Counted from the first letter of the stretch, positions 53,368 through 61,161 are shown. The stretch is DNA of 64,000 bases from Bradyrhizobium sp. cir1 (GCF_014198245.1 NZ_JACIHE010000012.1:1-64000); one strand, 5' to 3'. Made by a program: numbers and translations. Notes: generated from the sequence alone by a model not told the origin.

Positions 53368-54285
53368 ATGACCCAGTTCAACGAGACCGACCTCACCGAA
53401 GCCGTCGTCAAAAGCTTCGACCAGACGCCGAACCCGCGGGCAAAATTCCTGCTCCAGGAATTGGTGAAGTCGCTGCACGATTACGTGAGCAAGACCGGTC
53501 TCACCTTCGAGGAATGGGAATACGCCATCGATTTCCTGACCCGGACGGGGCAAAAATGCACCGATACCCGCCAGGAATTCATCCTGCTGTCCGACGTGCT
53601 CGGCGTCTCCATGCTGGTCGACGCCGTCAACCACCGCGACCGCGAGGGCGCGACCCAAACGACAGTGCTCGGGCCGTTCTATGTCGGCGAGCACAAGGTG
53701 ACTGCGCATGGCACCGACATCTCGCCGAACAATCAGACGGGCGAGCGGATGTTCGTGCAGAGCCGCGTCACGGATCTGAAGGGAAAGCCGCTCGCAGGCG
53801 TTCCCGTCGATGTCTGGCATGCCGATGACGACGGATTCTACGATTCACAGAAGCCAAATTATGACGAGGTCGGCGCCTCGGCGCGGGCGCGCTTCATCAC
53901 CGATGATGATGGCCGCTTCTTCTTCCGCACCATTTTGCCGTGCAGCTATCCGATCCCGACCGACGGTCCTGTCGGCGAGATGATTGTGCAGACCAAACGC
54001 CATCCGATGCGTCCGGCGCATGTGCACTTCCTCGTCAATGCGAAGGGTTACGAGCCGCTGATCACCCACGTCTTCATGGATGGCGACAAATATCTCGATT
54101 CCGACGTGGTGTTCGGCGTGAAGGACGACCTGGTGGCCAAGGTCGAGCCGCGCAACGAGCCGGTGATGCCTGACGGCACTAAGGCGAGCGGGCGGTGGCA
54201 TCTGATGACCTACGAATTCCACCTCAAGCCGGGCGGCGGCATGGCGCCGAAGCCGCTGGGGGTGAAGGCGGCAGAGCCGGCGTGA
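53368..54285 (+). CDS. Intradiol ring-cleavage dioxygenase (catechol/hydroxyquinol 1,2-dioxygenase-like)
   Basis: This 305-aa protein has the N-terminal helical dimerisation domain of cytosolic intradiol enzymes and all four iron ligands: Y158 (DDGFYDSQ), Y194 (PCSYPIPTDGPVG), H218 and H220 (RPAHVHFLV). It opens catechol-type rings between the two hydroxyls using O2. Its length and the GPFYVGEH segment fit hydroxyquinol 1,2-dioxygenases. ATG 53368 follows GAGGGCAACG. No maleylacetate reductase adjoins it, so pathway placement is uncertain. Confidence 0.88.
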   Translation: MTQFNETDLTEAVVKSFDQTPNPRAKFLLQELVKSLHDYVSKTGLTFEEWEYAIDFLTRTGQKCTDTRQEFILLSDVLGVSMLVDAVNHRDREGATQTTVLGPFYVGEHKVTAHGTDISPNNQTGERMFVQSRVTDLKGKPLAGVPVDVWHADDDGFYDSQKPNYDEVGASARARFITDDDGRFFFRTILPCSYPIPTDGPVGEMIVQTKRHPMRPAHVHFLVNAKGYEPLITHVFMDGDKYLDSDVVFGVKDDLVAKVEPRNEPVMPDGTKASGRWHLMTYEFHLKPGGGMAPKPLGVKAAEPA

Positions 54286-54290
54286 TCCGG

Positions 54291-56039
54291 TTATCGCAGC
54301 CGGAGCGCTGCGAGCAGCACGATGACCGCGCAGGCGAGGATCGCCGTGGTCAGCTTCCAGAACAGCAGCGGATTGCGCTCCAGCAGGGGCGTGGTTCGCG
54401 TGTTCAGATAGGCCGGATTGGGATTTCTGAGCTCGAAGACGAACTCGGAGAGGTCTTCGTGGCGCTTGTAGGGATCGGGATGCAGCGCTTTCCTCAGCGC
54501 GCCGTCGATCCAGCCCGGGATGCCCCGCTCGGCATCGACTGCGGGGCGGTATCGCAATTTCCACGCGTCCGATCGTCCCCGGATTTTAGCAAGCTGGGCG
54601 CCGTAGGGCAGATGCCCGGTGAGCATCTGGTAGCAGATGGCGGCCAGCGAGAACATGTCGGACCGGGGCGATCCGCCTTCGCCCAGGAAATACTCCGGCG
54701 CCGTGTACTGGACCGTGCCGAGAATTTCCGCGTCAGCCGATCTCGGCGCAGCTTCAGCGACGCCTGCGACCCTGACCGATCCGAAGTCGATGATCTTCGC
54801 GGTGCCGGTCTTGTCGATCAGGACGTTGTCGGGCCTGAGATCCTGGTGCAGCATCTCCATCCGGTGGAAGGCGCGAAGCCCGGTGGCGATCTGCTCGATG
54901 ATCCTGCGCACCGTCTCCAGATCGGGACGGGGGTTGTCGAGCATCCACTGCCGCAGCGTCTGCCCCTCGACGAACTCGGTCGCGACGTAAAGATAGTTGC
55001 GCCGCGTCGTTCTCGACCGCGGCTTGAGCACGTACGGACTGTCGATCCGCCGCGCGATCCATTCCTCCATCAGGAAACGTTTCAGATAAGCCTGGTTGTC
55101 GCGCAGGTCGATCGACGGAATCTTGAGCGCGACCGTTTCCTCGGTGTCCGCATCGACGGCGAGATAGATGTGGCTGCGGCTGCTGCCGTGGATCTCCCTG
55201 ACAATCCGGTAGCCATCGAACATCGCCCGCGGCTCCAGCAGAGGCGGCAGCGGCAGCGTCGAGCTCCGATCGAAAACGCCGGATTCCTCCGGCGTTGCGT
55301 CGATGCGCAGGATCTGCACGGTGATGTTGTCGTCGCTGCCGCGCCGATAGGCCTCCTCGACGATCGCCTTCGCCGCCCTGTCGAGTTCGGCTGCATGCTC
55401 GTTGATCGCGCTCGTGACGAAACGCGGCTCGACGAATTCGTACGCACCGTCCGTTGCCAGCAGGAAGGTGTCGCCGGCCTGGATCTCGACCGTCTGATAG
55501 TCGATCTCGAGCTGCGGATTGATGCCGAGCGCGCGGCCGAGATAGGTCTGCTCCGATGACACGATGATCCGGTGATCGTCGGTCAGCTGCTCCAGCGCCT
55601 TGCCGGCGACGCGGTAGATGCGGCAGTCGCCGACATGGAAGATGTGTGCGGTGGCCGCCTTGATGACCATGGCGCTGAGGGTGCAGACATAGCCCTTGTC
55701 GCGGTCATAGGCATATTGGCTCTTGCGGGTCTGCGCATGCAGCCAGGAATTGGTCGCCTCCAGCACGCGGCGGGCGGAGGTCTTCACTGTCCAGGATTCC
55801 GACGTGCAGTAATAGTCCATCAGGAAGCTCTTGACCGCCGACTCGCTGGCGATCTGGCTCACCGTGCTGCTGGAGATGCCGTCGGCGAGGACCGCCGCGA
55901 TGCCCTTCAGGCTGAGCAGCGGCTCTTCCGGAATCAGGACGCCGTGAAAATCCTGGTTGACGGGCTTGCGACCCCTGTCTGAGTGCTGGCCGACCGAGAT
56001 CTGGAGTCCGCGGGACATCGTCATCACCGGTAAAGGCAT
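54291..56039 (-). CDS. PP2C phosphatase - Ser/Thr protein kinase fusion
   Basis: This 582-aa protein joins a PP2C phosphatase domain (about 12-250; metal aspartates in VNQD30, ADG D53, ATDG D197 and SDDN D236/237) to a protein kinase domain (about 275-545; K306 in ALKIP, catalytic HQD with D400 in HQDLRPDN, DFG 418-420). A single C-terminal membrane helix follows (about 557-579). Kinase and opposing phosphatase in one polypeptide, anchored to the inner membrane, could set the phosphorylation state of a neighbour. It lies downstream of the FNT channel gene on the same strand. The start is uncertain: ATG 56039, 56024 or 56018 all lack a good ribosome binding site. Confidence 0.86.
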   Translation of the reverse strand: MPLPVMTMSRGLQISVGQHSDRGRKPVNQDFHGVLIPEEPLLSLKGIAAVLADGISSSTVSQIASESAVKSFLMDYYCTSESWTVKTSARRVLEATNSWLHAQTRKSQYAYDRDKGYVCTLSAMVIKAATAHIFHVGDCRIYRVAGKALEQLTDDHRIIVSSEQTYLGRALGINPQLEIDYQTVEIQAGDTFLLATDGAYEFVEPRFVTSAINEHAAELDRAAKAIVEEAYRRGSDDNITVQILRIDATPEESGVFDRSSTLPLPPLLEPRAMFDGYRIVREIHGSSRSHIYLAVDADTEETVALKIPSIDLRDNQAYLKRFLMEEWIARRIDSPYVLKPRSRTTRRNYLYVATEFVEGQTLRQWMLDNPRPDLETVRRIIEQIATGLRAFHRMEMLHQDLRPDNVLIDKTGTAKIIDFGSVRVAGVAEAAPRSADAEILGTVQYTAPEYFLGEGGSPRSDMFSLAAICYQMLTGHLPYGAQLAKIRGRSDAWKLRYRPAVDAERGIPGWIDGALRKALHPDPYKRHEDLSEFVFELRNPNPAYLNTRTTPLLERNPLLFWKLTTAILACAVIVLLAALRLR

Positions 56040-56080
56040 GGCTATCGCATATGGCTTCCTGGCGACGGCCTGAGCGCGCG

Positions 56081-56213
56081 CCTCGTCCTTCGAGACGACC
56101 GCTCCGCGGTCTCCTCAGGATGAGGCTAATCGGCATCGGTCGACGTTGAAACTGCTGCCGCACACTCCGCCCTCATCCTGAGGGCCCGCCAGAGGCGGGC
56201 GTCTCGAAGGATG
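56081..56213. repeat. Palindromic intergenic repeat
   Basis: Two arms with CCTCATCCTGAGG- and TCGAAGGA-type cores are inverted between the kinase and channel genes, the same family as 29312-29444. It lies within the 268-bp gap of a probable operon and could lower expression of the downstream kinase gene. Confidence 0.6.
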
Positions 56214-56307
56214 GGCCGCAGGAACCGCTTTTCGCGTGCGATAGCCCTGCGAGCAAAGGGGAGCCTCACCCTGATCGGGCGAGGCTCCCCTGTCGAGACG
56301 TATTCGA

Positions 56308-57147
56308 TCAGGCCGCGATGCGGGGCTTCGCAGCCTTGTCGGCCTGGCGCTTCGGCAGGGTCATGACGTGGGTGGCGTAGAGGGTCATGCCGGTGAAGGC
56401 GAGGCCGCCGACGAGGTTGCCGAGCACGGTCGGGATCTCGTTCCAGATCAGATAGTCCATGATCGAGAACTTGGCGTGCAGCATCAGGCCCGACGGGAAC
56501 AGGAACATGTTCACGACGGAATGCTCGAACACCATGTAGAAGAACACCAGGATCGGCATCCACATCGCGATGACCTTGCCGGGGACCGAGGTCGAGATCA
56601 TGGCGCCGACGACGCCGGTCGAGACCATCCAGTTGCAGAGCATGCCGCGCATGAACAGCGTCGCCATGCCGGCTGCACCGTGCGCGGCATAGCCCAGCGT
56701 GCGGCCTTCGCCGATATTGCCGATCGCCGCGCCGACCTTGTCGGGGGCCTGGGTGAAGCCGAAGGTCGTGACAAAGGCCATCATGAAGGCCACCGTGAAG
56801 GCGCCGGCGAAGTTGCCGACGAAGACGAGGCCCCAGTTGCGCAGCACGCCACCGAGGGTGACGCCCGGGCGCTTGTCGATCAAGGCGAGCGGGGAGAGCA
56901 CGAACACGCCGGTCAAGAGGTCGAAGCCCAGCAAATAGAGCATGACGAAGCCAACCGGGAACAGCAGTGCGCCGATCAGTGGCTGACCGGTGTTCACGTT
57001 GATCGTGACGGCGAACCATGCGGCGAGGGCGAGGATCGCGCCGGCCATGTAGGCCCGGATCATGGTATCCCGGGTGGACATGAAGATCTTGGACTCGCCC
57101 GCATCCACCATCTTGGTGACGAATTCCGAAGGCGCGAGATACGACAT
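56308..57147 (-). CDS. Formate/nitrite-family channel (FNT)
   Basis: This 279-aa protein has six predicted helices and FNT landmarks, including AGAILALAAWFAVTIN (helix 1), the NWGLVFVGNFAGA segment, CNWMVSTGV and FEHSVVNMFLFPSGLML (the omega-loop/half-helix regions). It should carry nitrite or formate; beside nitrate importer and reductase genes nitrite is the likely substrate. ATG 57147 follows AAGGAA. A sigma-54-like promoter and an A1/G4 hexaloop hairpin lie 210-260 bases upstream. Confidence 0.9.
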   Translation of the reverse strand: MSYLAPSEFVTKMVDAGESKIFMSTRDTMIRAYMAGAILALAAWFAVTINVNTGQPLIGALLFPVGFVMLYLLGFDLLTGVFVLSPLALIDKRPGVTLGGVLRNWGLVFVGNFAGAFTVAFMMAFVTTFGFTQAPDKVGAAIGNIGEGRTLGYAAHGAAGMATLFMRGMLCNWMVSTGVVGAMISTSVPGKVIAMWMPILVFFYMVFEHSVVNMFLFPSGLMLHAKFSIMDYLIWNEIPTVLGNLVGGLAFTGMTLYATHVMTLPKRQADKAAKPRIAA

Positions 57148-57364
57148 CAAGGGTTCCTTTTGCTTCGTAAGTGAGATCGACACGCCCTCCCGAAGAGAGC
57201 GCGGCTGAACGTTTTGGCCGTGCGGACGGCTCTGCCGCGCACGAGGGCTATGGAAAGTCTGGAAGCCTTGGGAATCGCGTCACGACAAACTGAGCCGGGG
57301 AGGGCCGCGAAGCAGTTGAGCTTCCGGGATGCAGCCGGCAGAGGCTGCAACAATGCGGCAAGCC

Positions 57365-57381
57365 GCAGTCTTCGTTGACGC
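57365..57381 (-). ncRNA. 5' leader hairpin with ANTAR-type hexaloop (FNT transcript)
   Basis: On the minus strand the RNA reads GCGUC-AACGAA-GACUGC. It folds as a 5-bp stem with one bulged U and a six-base loop with A at position 1 and G at position 4, as in known NasR/NasT targets. It begins within one or two bases of the start predicted from the sigma-54-like promoter. Two more hairpins follow in the leader, each also with a 6-nt loop (57330-57349 and about 57305-57327). Confidence 0.5.
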
Positions 57382-57390
57382 AAATGAAGA

Positions 57391-57406
57391 AGCAAGTTGC
57401 GTGCCG
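57391..57406 (-). promoter_or_regulatory. Sigma-54 promoter of the FNT gene
   Basis: Minus strand CGGCACG-CAAC-TTGCT matches the RpoN consensus TGGCACG-N4-TTGCA/T at both the -24 GG and the -12 GC. It is the best of the three sigma-54 matches in this module. The leader to the FNT ATG is about 230 bases. Confidence 0.65.
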
Positions 57407-57500
57407 CGGCATGTAGGCCGAAAAAGCAAGTAAGATCAGTTAGATGCGTCCTGCTATGCGATGACCTTCGCGCGCCGCGCCGCCTTTTGCTTGGGCGCCT

Positions 57501-57533
57501 GCACAATGTTTGTGCGTCGCACAAGTATTGGGC
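57501..57533. promoter_or_regulatory. Tandem NtrC-like enhancer sites shared by FNT and ABC promoters
   Basis: Site 1 is GCAC-N7-GTGC (57501-57515) and site 2 is GCAC-N7-GGGC (57519-57533), joined by GTC; repeat centres are 18 bp apart. NtrC recognises TGCAC-N7-GTGCA-type sites. They lie about 94 bp from both the minus-strand FNT sigma-54 promoter and the plus-strand nrtA-type one, a usual enhancer distance. The junction forms the palindrome TTGTGCGTCGCACAA (57510-57524), which also occurs before narK. The remaining sequence of this 681-bp gap shows no gene. Confidence 0.6.
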
Positions 57534-57626
57534 AGATCGCAAGTTTCGCGAGCGGGACGGGCCTGCGACAGTCTGGCGCGGCGTCCATAACATATTGTTT
57601 TTTTGGTGCTTTTGACGGCGTTAGGC

Positions 57627-57643
57627 TTGGCATGAAGCTTGAA
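57627..57643 (+). promoter_or_regulatory. Sigma-54-like promoter of the ABC nitrate-importer operon
   Basis: TTGGCAT-GAAGC-TTGAA fits RpoN consensus at the -24 GG; the -12 GC is GA here. It lies 186 bp before the binding-protein ATG. Confidence 0.55.
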
Positions 57644-57655
57644 TGTTTCCCGGCC

Positions 57656-57673
57656 GACGCCATTGAAGCCGTC
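57656..57673 (+). ncRNA. 5' leader hairpin with ANTAR-type hexaloop (ABC importer transcript)
   Basis: GACGCC-AUUGAA-GCCGUC folds as a stem with one C-C mismatch and a six-base loop with A1 and G4. It begins about two bases after the predicted sigma-54 start. A GC hairpin (ACGGGG / CCCCGU, 57712-57727) follows after 38 bases, as in the narK leader. Confidence 0.55.
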
Positions 57674-57828
57674 CCGCGAGACTTCTCATCCGAATTGCTG
57701 ACGCCACCCGAACGGGGGTCTCCCCGTCGCGCGTTCGCATGCGCTCTTTTGGAGCGTCACGGACGGACGGGCTGCTCGTGCGCACTGACGCAATCATTCC
57801 GCAACGACGCAAAAGGACGACATTACCG

Positions 57829-59148
57829 ATGACCAAGCGCATCCGCCGGCCCTCCGAGACTGGCCTCAGCCGCCGTCAATTGTTGAAAGCCGCTGGCTCT
57901 ACCGCTGCCCTTCTCGCCGCCGCCAAACTCAATTTCCCCGCCGGCGCCTTCGCGCAGGATGGAGGGCCCGAGGTCAAGGGCGCCAAGCTCGGCTTCATCG
58001 CGCTGAGCGATGCCGGTCCGCTCTTCGTCGCCAAGGACAAGGGCTTCTTCGCCAAGCACGGCATGCCTGACACTGACGTGCAGAAGCAGGCCTCCTGGGG
58101 CACCACGCGCGACAACCTCGTGCTCGGCTCCGAAGGCAATGGCATCGACGGCGCGCATATCCTCACCCCCATGCCGTACCTGATCTCGGCCGGCAAGGTG
58201 ACGCAGAACAACCAGCCGACGCCGATGTACCTCCTGGCGCGGCTCAATCTCGACGCCCAGTGCATCTCGGTCGCCAAGGAATATGCCGATCTCAAGGTCG
58301 GCGCGGACGCCTCGGTGCTCAAGGCCGCGTTCGAGAAGAAGAAGGCCGAAGGCAAGTCGGCCAAGGTCGCGATGACCTTCCCGGGCGGTACGCATGATCT
58401 CTGGATCCGCTACTGGCTCGCCGCCGGCGGCATCGACCCCGACAAGGACGTCGAGACCATCACCGTGCCGCCGCCGCAGATGGTGGCGAACATGAAGGTC
58501 GGCACCATGGACGCGTTCTGCGTCGGCGAGCCCTGGCCCGGGCAGCTGGTCCACCAGGGCATCGGCTATACCGCCGTCAACACCGGCGAGATCTGGAGCA
58601 AGCATCCGGAAAAATCGCTCGGCATGCGCGCTGCCTGGGTCGACAAGAACCCGAAGGCCGCAAAGGCAATCCTCATGGCGGTGATGGAGGCCCAGCAATG
58701 GGCCGACAAGATGGAGAACAAGGAAGAACTCGCCACCATCATGGGCAAGCGGCAGTGGATCAACTGTCCTGTCGAGGACATCGCCGACCGCGCCAAGGGC
58801 AAGTTCGACTACGGCCTCCCCGGCAAGGTGGTCGAGAACTCGCCGCACATCATGAAGTATTGGCGTGATCATGCCTCATATCCGTTCCAGAGCCACGATC
58901 TCTGGTTCATGACCGAGGACATCCGCTGGGGCAAATACGAGGCCGGTTTCGACAGCAAGGCGCTGATCGCCAAGGTCAACCGCGAGGATCTCTGGAAGGA
59001 CGCGGCCAAGACGCTCGGCGTCGCCGCCGCCGACATCCCGACCTCCACCTCGCGCGGCAAGGAGACCTTCTTCGACGGCAAGGTGTTCGATCCCGAAAAT
59101 CCGGCTGCCTATCTGAAGTCGCTCGCAATCAAGCGCGTCGAAGTCTGA
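57829..59148 (+). CDS. ABC nitrate-type transporter, substrate-binding protein (NrtA/CmpA family)
   Basis: This 439-aa protein has a Tat signal (SRRQLLKAAGSTAALLAAA) and a NrtA/CmpA-type domain (KLGFIALSDAGPLFVAKDKGFFAKHGM near the start; FCVGEPWPGQLVHQGIGYTAVNTGEIW in the middle). It binds nitrate (or bicarbonate in CmpA) in the periplasm. Next to narK, a permease and an ATPase, nitrate is the likely ligand. ATG 57829 follows AAAAGGA. Control by NtrC, RpoN and an ANTAR antiterminator is suggested by the leader. Confidence 0.88.
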   Translation: MTKRIRRPSETGLSRRQLLKAAGSTAALLAAAKLNFPAGAFAQDGGPEVKGAKLGFIALSDAGPLFVAKDKGFFAKHGMPDTDVQKQASWGTTRDNLVLGSEGNGIDGAHILTPMPYLISAGKVTQNNQPTPMYLLARLNLDAQCISVAKEYADLKVGADASVLKAAFEKKKAEGKSAKVAMTFPGGTHDLWIRYWLAAGGIDPDKDVETITVPPPQMVANMKVGTMDAFCVGEPWPGQLVHQGIGYTAVNTGEIWSKHPEKSLGMRAAWVDKNPKAAKAILMAVMEAQQWADKMENKEELATIMGKRQWINCPVEDIADRAKGKFDYGLPGKVVENSPHIMKYWRDHASYPFQSHDLWFMTEDIRWGKYEAGFDSKALIAKVNREDLWKDAAKTLGVAAADIPTSTSRGKETFFDGKVFDPENPAAYLKSLAIKRVEV

Positions 59149-59156
59149 TGGAGCCA

Positions 59157-59180
59157 GCGGCCGCCCCATTGGGCGGCCGC
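59157..59180 (+). other. Strong intercistronic hairpin
   Basis: The 10-bp perfect GC stem GCGGCCGCCC / GGGCGGCCGC with loop CATT begins nine bases after the binding-protein stop. No T-tract follows. It probably protects the upstream mRNA and limits permease expression, as between other ABC binding-protein and permease genes. Confidence 0.65.
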
Positions 59181-59210
59181 GTCGTCCTTTGCAGCCGGAG
59201 AGATATTGCG

Positions 59211-60107
59211 ATGAACATGCCTGCCACGAAGATTGAGGTCGAGACCGCGACGCCGGCGGCCGCCGCCGCACCGGTCGTCGCGATGACGCCGAAGCGTCCG
59301 CCGCGCAGTGAGGCCTACGCACGGATGGCAAGGGAAACCGCCGTGCGCGTCATCCCGCCGCTGGTCGTGCTCGCGCTGCTGACGCTGGTGTGGGAGCTGG
59401 TCTGCCGCCGCGCCGGCTCGGCGCTGCCGCCGCCGTCCAGAGTGTTCAAGGATACCAAGGAGCTGATCTTCGATCCGTTCTTCGACCATGGCGGCATCGA
59501 CAAGGGCCTGTTCTGGCATCTCTCCGCCAGTCTCCAGCGCGTCGCGCTCGGCTATTCGCTCTCGGCGATCGCCGGCATCGCGCTCGGCGTGCTGGTCGGG
59601 CAATCGGTCTGGGCGATGCGCGGGCTCGATCCGCTGTTCCAGGTGCTGCGCACCATTCCGCCGCTCGCCTGGCTGCCACTCTCGCTCGCCGCGTTCCGCG
59701 ACGGCCAGCCCTCGGCGATCTTCGTCATCTTCATCACCTCGATCTGGCCGATCATCATCAACACCGCGGTCGGCATCCGCAACATTCCGCAGGACTACCG
59801 CAACGTCGCCGCGGTGGTGCAGCTCAACCCGCTCGAGTTCTTCTCCAAGATCATGATCCCGGCGGCCGCGCCCTACATCTTCACCGGCCTGCGCATCGGC
59901 ATCGGCTTGTCGTGGCTGGCGATCGTCGCCGCGGAAATGCTGATCGGCGGCGTCGGCATCGGCTTCTTCATCTGGGATGCCTGGAACTCCTCGCATATCA
60001 GCGAGATCATCCTGGCGCTGTTTTATGTCGGCATCGTCGGCTTCGTGCTGGACCGCCTGATCGCGGGCCTCGGCAAGGTCGTCACCCGCGGCACCGCGAC
60101 AAGCTAA
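59211..60107 (+). CDS. ABC nitrate-type transporter permease (NrtB family)
   Basis: This 298-aa protein has an Ala/Pro-rich cytoplasmic N-terminus (about 1-50) and five to six helices. The EAA-type loop NVAAVVQLNPLEFFSKIMIPAAAPYIFTGLRIGIGLSWLAIVAAEML contacts the ATPase. It resembles NrtB/SsuC permeases. ATG 59211 follows GGAGAG. It lies 62 bp after the binding-protein gene and 13 bp before the ATPase gene. Confidence 0.88.
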   Translation: MNMPATKIEVETATPAAAAAPVVAMTPKRPPRSEAYARMARETAVRVIPPLVVLALLTLVWELVCRRAGSALPPPSRVFKDTKELIFDPFFDHGGIDKGLFWHLSASLQRVALGYSLSAIAGIALGVLVGQSVWAMRGLDPLFQVLRTIPPLAWLPLSLAAFRDGQPSAIFVIFITSIWPIIINTAVGIRNIPQDYRNVAAVVQLNPLEFFSKIMIPAAAPYIFTGLRIGIGLSWLAIVAAEMLIGGVGIGFFIWDAWNSSHISEIILALFYVGIVGFVLDRLIAGLGKVVTRGTATS

Positions 60108-60120
60108 GGAGTAGGGACAC

Positions 60121-60915
60121 ATGACCGCCTATCTGAAGCTCGATCACATCGACAAGATTTTTACCCGTGGCGCTGCGACGACCGAGGTACTGAAGGACAT
60201 CAACCTGACGATCGAGAAGGGGCAATACGTCTCGATCATCGGCCACTCCGGCTGCGGCAAGTCGACCCTGCTCAACATCATCGCCGGGCTCACGACCGCC
60301 ACCACCGGCGGCGTGCTGCTGGAGAACCGCGAGGTCAACTCGCCGGGTCCCGATCGCGCGGTGGTGTTCCAGAACCACAGCCTGCTGCCGTGGCTCACCG
60401 TCTACGAGAACGTCAGGCTCGGCGTCGACAAGGTGTTCGCCAGGACCAAGACGAAGGCCGAGCGCGACGCCTGGGTGATGCACAATCTCAACCTGGTGCA
60501 GATGGCCCATGCCAGGGATAAGCGTCCCTCGGAAATCTCCGGCGGCATGAAGCAGCGCGTCGGCATCGCGCGGGCGCTGGCGATGGAGCCGAAGGTGCTG
60601 CTGCTGGATGAGCCGTTCGGCGCGCTCGATGCGCTGACGCGGGCGCATTTGCAGGATTCGGTGATGGCGCTGCATCAGAAGCTCGGCAACACCATCCTGA
60701 TGATCACCCACGACGTCGACGAGGCCGTGCTCTTGTCTGACCGCATCGTGATGATGACGAACGGGCCGAGCGCGCGCATCGGCGAGGTGCTGGAGGTGCC
60801 GCTGGCGCGCCCCCGCAAGCGGCTCGAGCTCGCGACCAACACCACCTATCTGAAGTGCCGGCAGCGCGTGCTCGAATTCCTCTACGAGCGTCATCGCTTC
60901 GTTGAGGCCGCGTAA
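60121..60915 (+). CDS. ABC nitrate-type transporter ATPase (NrtD/SsuB-like)
   Basis: This 264-aa protein has Walker A GHSGCGKSTLLN (about 41-52), Q-loop in VVFQNHSLLPWLT, signature ISGGMKQRVGIARAL, Walker B VLLLDEPFGALDALTR and H-loop MITHDVDEAV. It energises nitrate uptake. It is about 260 aa, without the NrtC-type C-terminal regulatory domain. It is the last gene of the importer operon. Confidence 0.92.
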   Translation: MTAYLKLDHIDKIFTRGAATTEVLKDINLTIEKGQYVSIIGHSGCGKSTLLNIIAGLTTATTGGVLLENREVNSPGPDRAVVFQNHSLLPWLTVYENVRLGVDKVFARTKTKAERDAWVMHNLNLVQMAHARDKRPSEISGGMKQRVGIARALAMEPKVLLLDEPFGALDALTRAHLQDSVMALHQKLGNTILMITHDVDEAVLLSDRIVMMTNGPSARIGEVLEVPLARPRKRLELATNTTYLKCRQRVLEFLYERHRFVEAA

Positions 60916-60953
60916 ACGAAGAAAGATGCCCGCGCCCAAATAATCGACATCAA

Positions 60954-60986
60954 GCCCAATCCTTGTGCGTCGCACAAGGATTGAGC
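60954..60986 (+). promoter_or_regulatory. Tandem NtrC-like enhancer sites upstream of narK
   Basis: GCCC-N7-GTGC (60954-60968) and GCAC-N7-GAGC (60972-60986), joined by GTC, have the same layout as 57501-57533. The junction palindrome CTTGTGCGTCGCACAAG lies at 60962-60978. They lie 94 bp before the narK sigma-54-like promoter. Confidence 0.55.
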
Positions 60987-61079
60987 GAAGCGCAAATTCA
61001 GCGTGCGAGAAAGTCCTGCAAAAACTTCGGGCAATACGAATAACGTCCTGAAAACCCAGCATTTCCAGCATGCGCGCAA

Positions 61080-61096
61080 CTGGCACGGAAATTGAA
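61080..61096 (+). promoter_or_regulatory. Sigma-54-like promoter of the narK-bjgb-flp operon
   Basis: CTGGCACG-GAAA-TTGAA is perfect at the -24 element; the -12 is TTGAA instead of TTGCA, the same variant as before the importer operon. It lies 149 bp before the narK ATG. Confidence 0.62.
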
Positions 61097-61108
61097 GTGC
61101 ATTTGCGC

Positions 61109-61126
61109 GACGCCAACGACGACGTC
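61109..61126 (+). ncRNA. 5' leader hairpin with ANTAR-type hexaloop (narK transcript)
   Basis: GACGCC-AACGAC-GACGUC folds as a stem with one mismatch (C-A, same position as the importer leader) and a six-base loop with A1 and G4. It begins about two bases after the predicted start. The 5' arm GACGCC is identical in the two leaders. Confidence 0.58.
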
Positions 61127-61161
61127 CCTCAACATCATCAATCAGCATCGTGAACTCGCCA

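Noticed and set aside
57305..57349. Second and third FNT leader hairpins as ANTAR P2
   Set aside because: Their loops are six bases long (UCUGCC and UCAACU) but lack A at position 1, so they are noted but not claimed as ANTAR targets.
60981..60995. TTGAGCGAAGCGCAA as a FixK2 box before narK
   Set aside because: The half-sites are nine bases apart instead of eight and lie inside the NtrC-like region; the sigma-54 element explains the promoter better.
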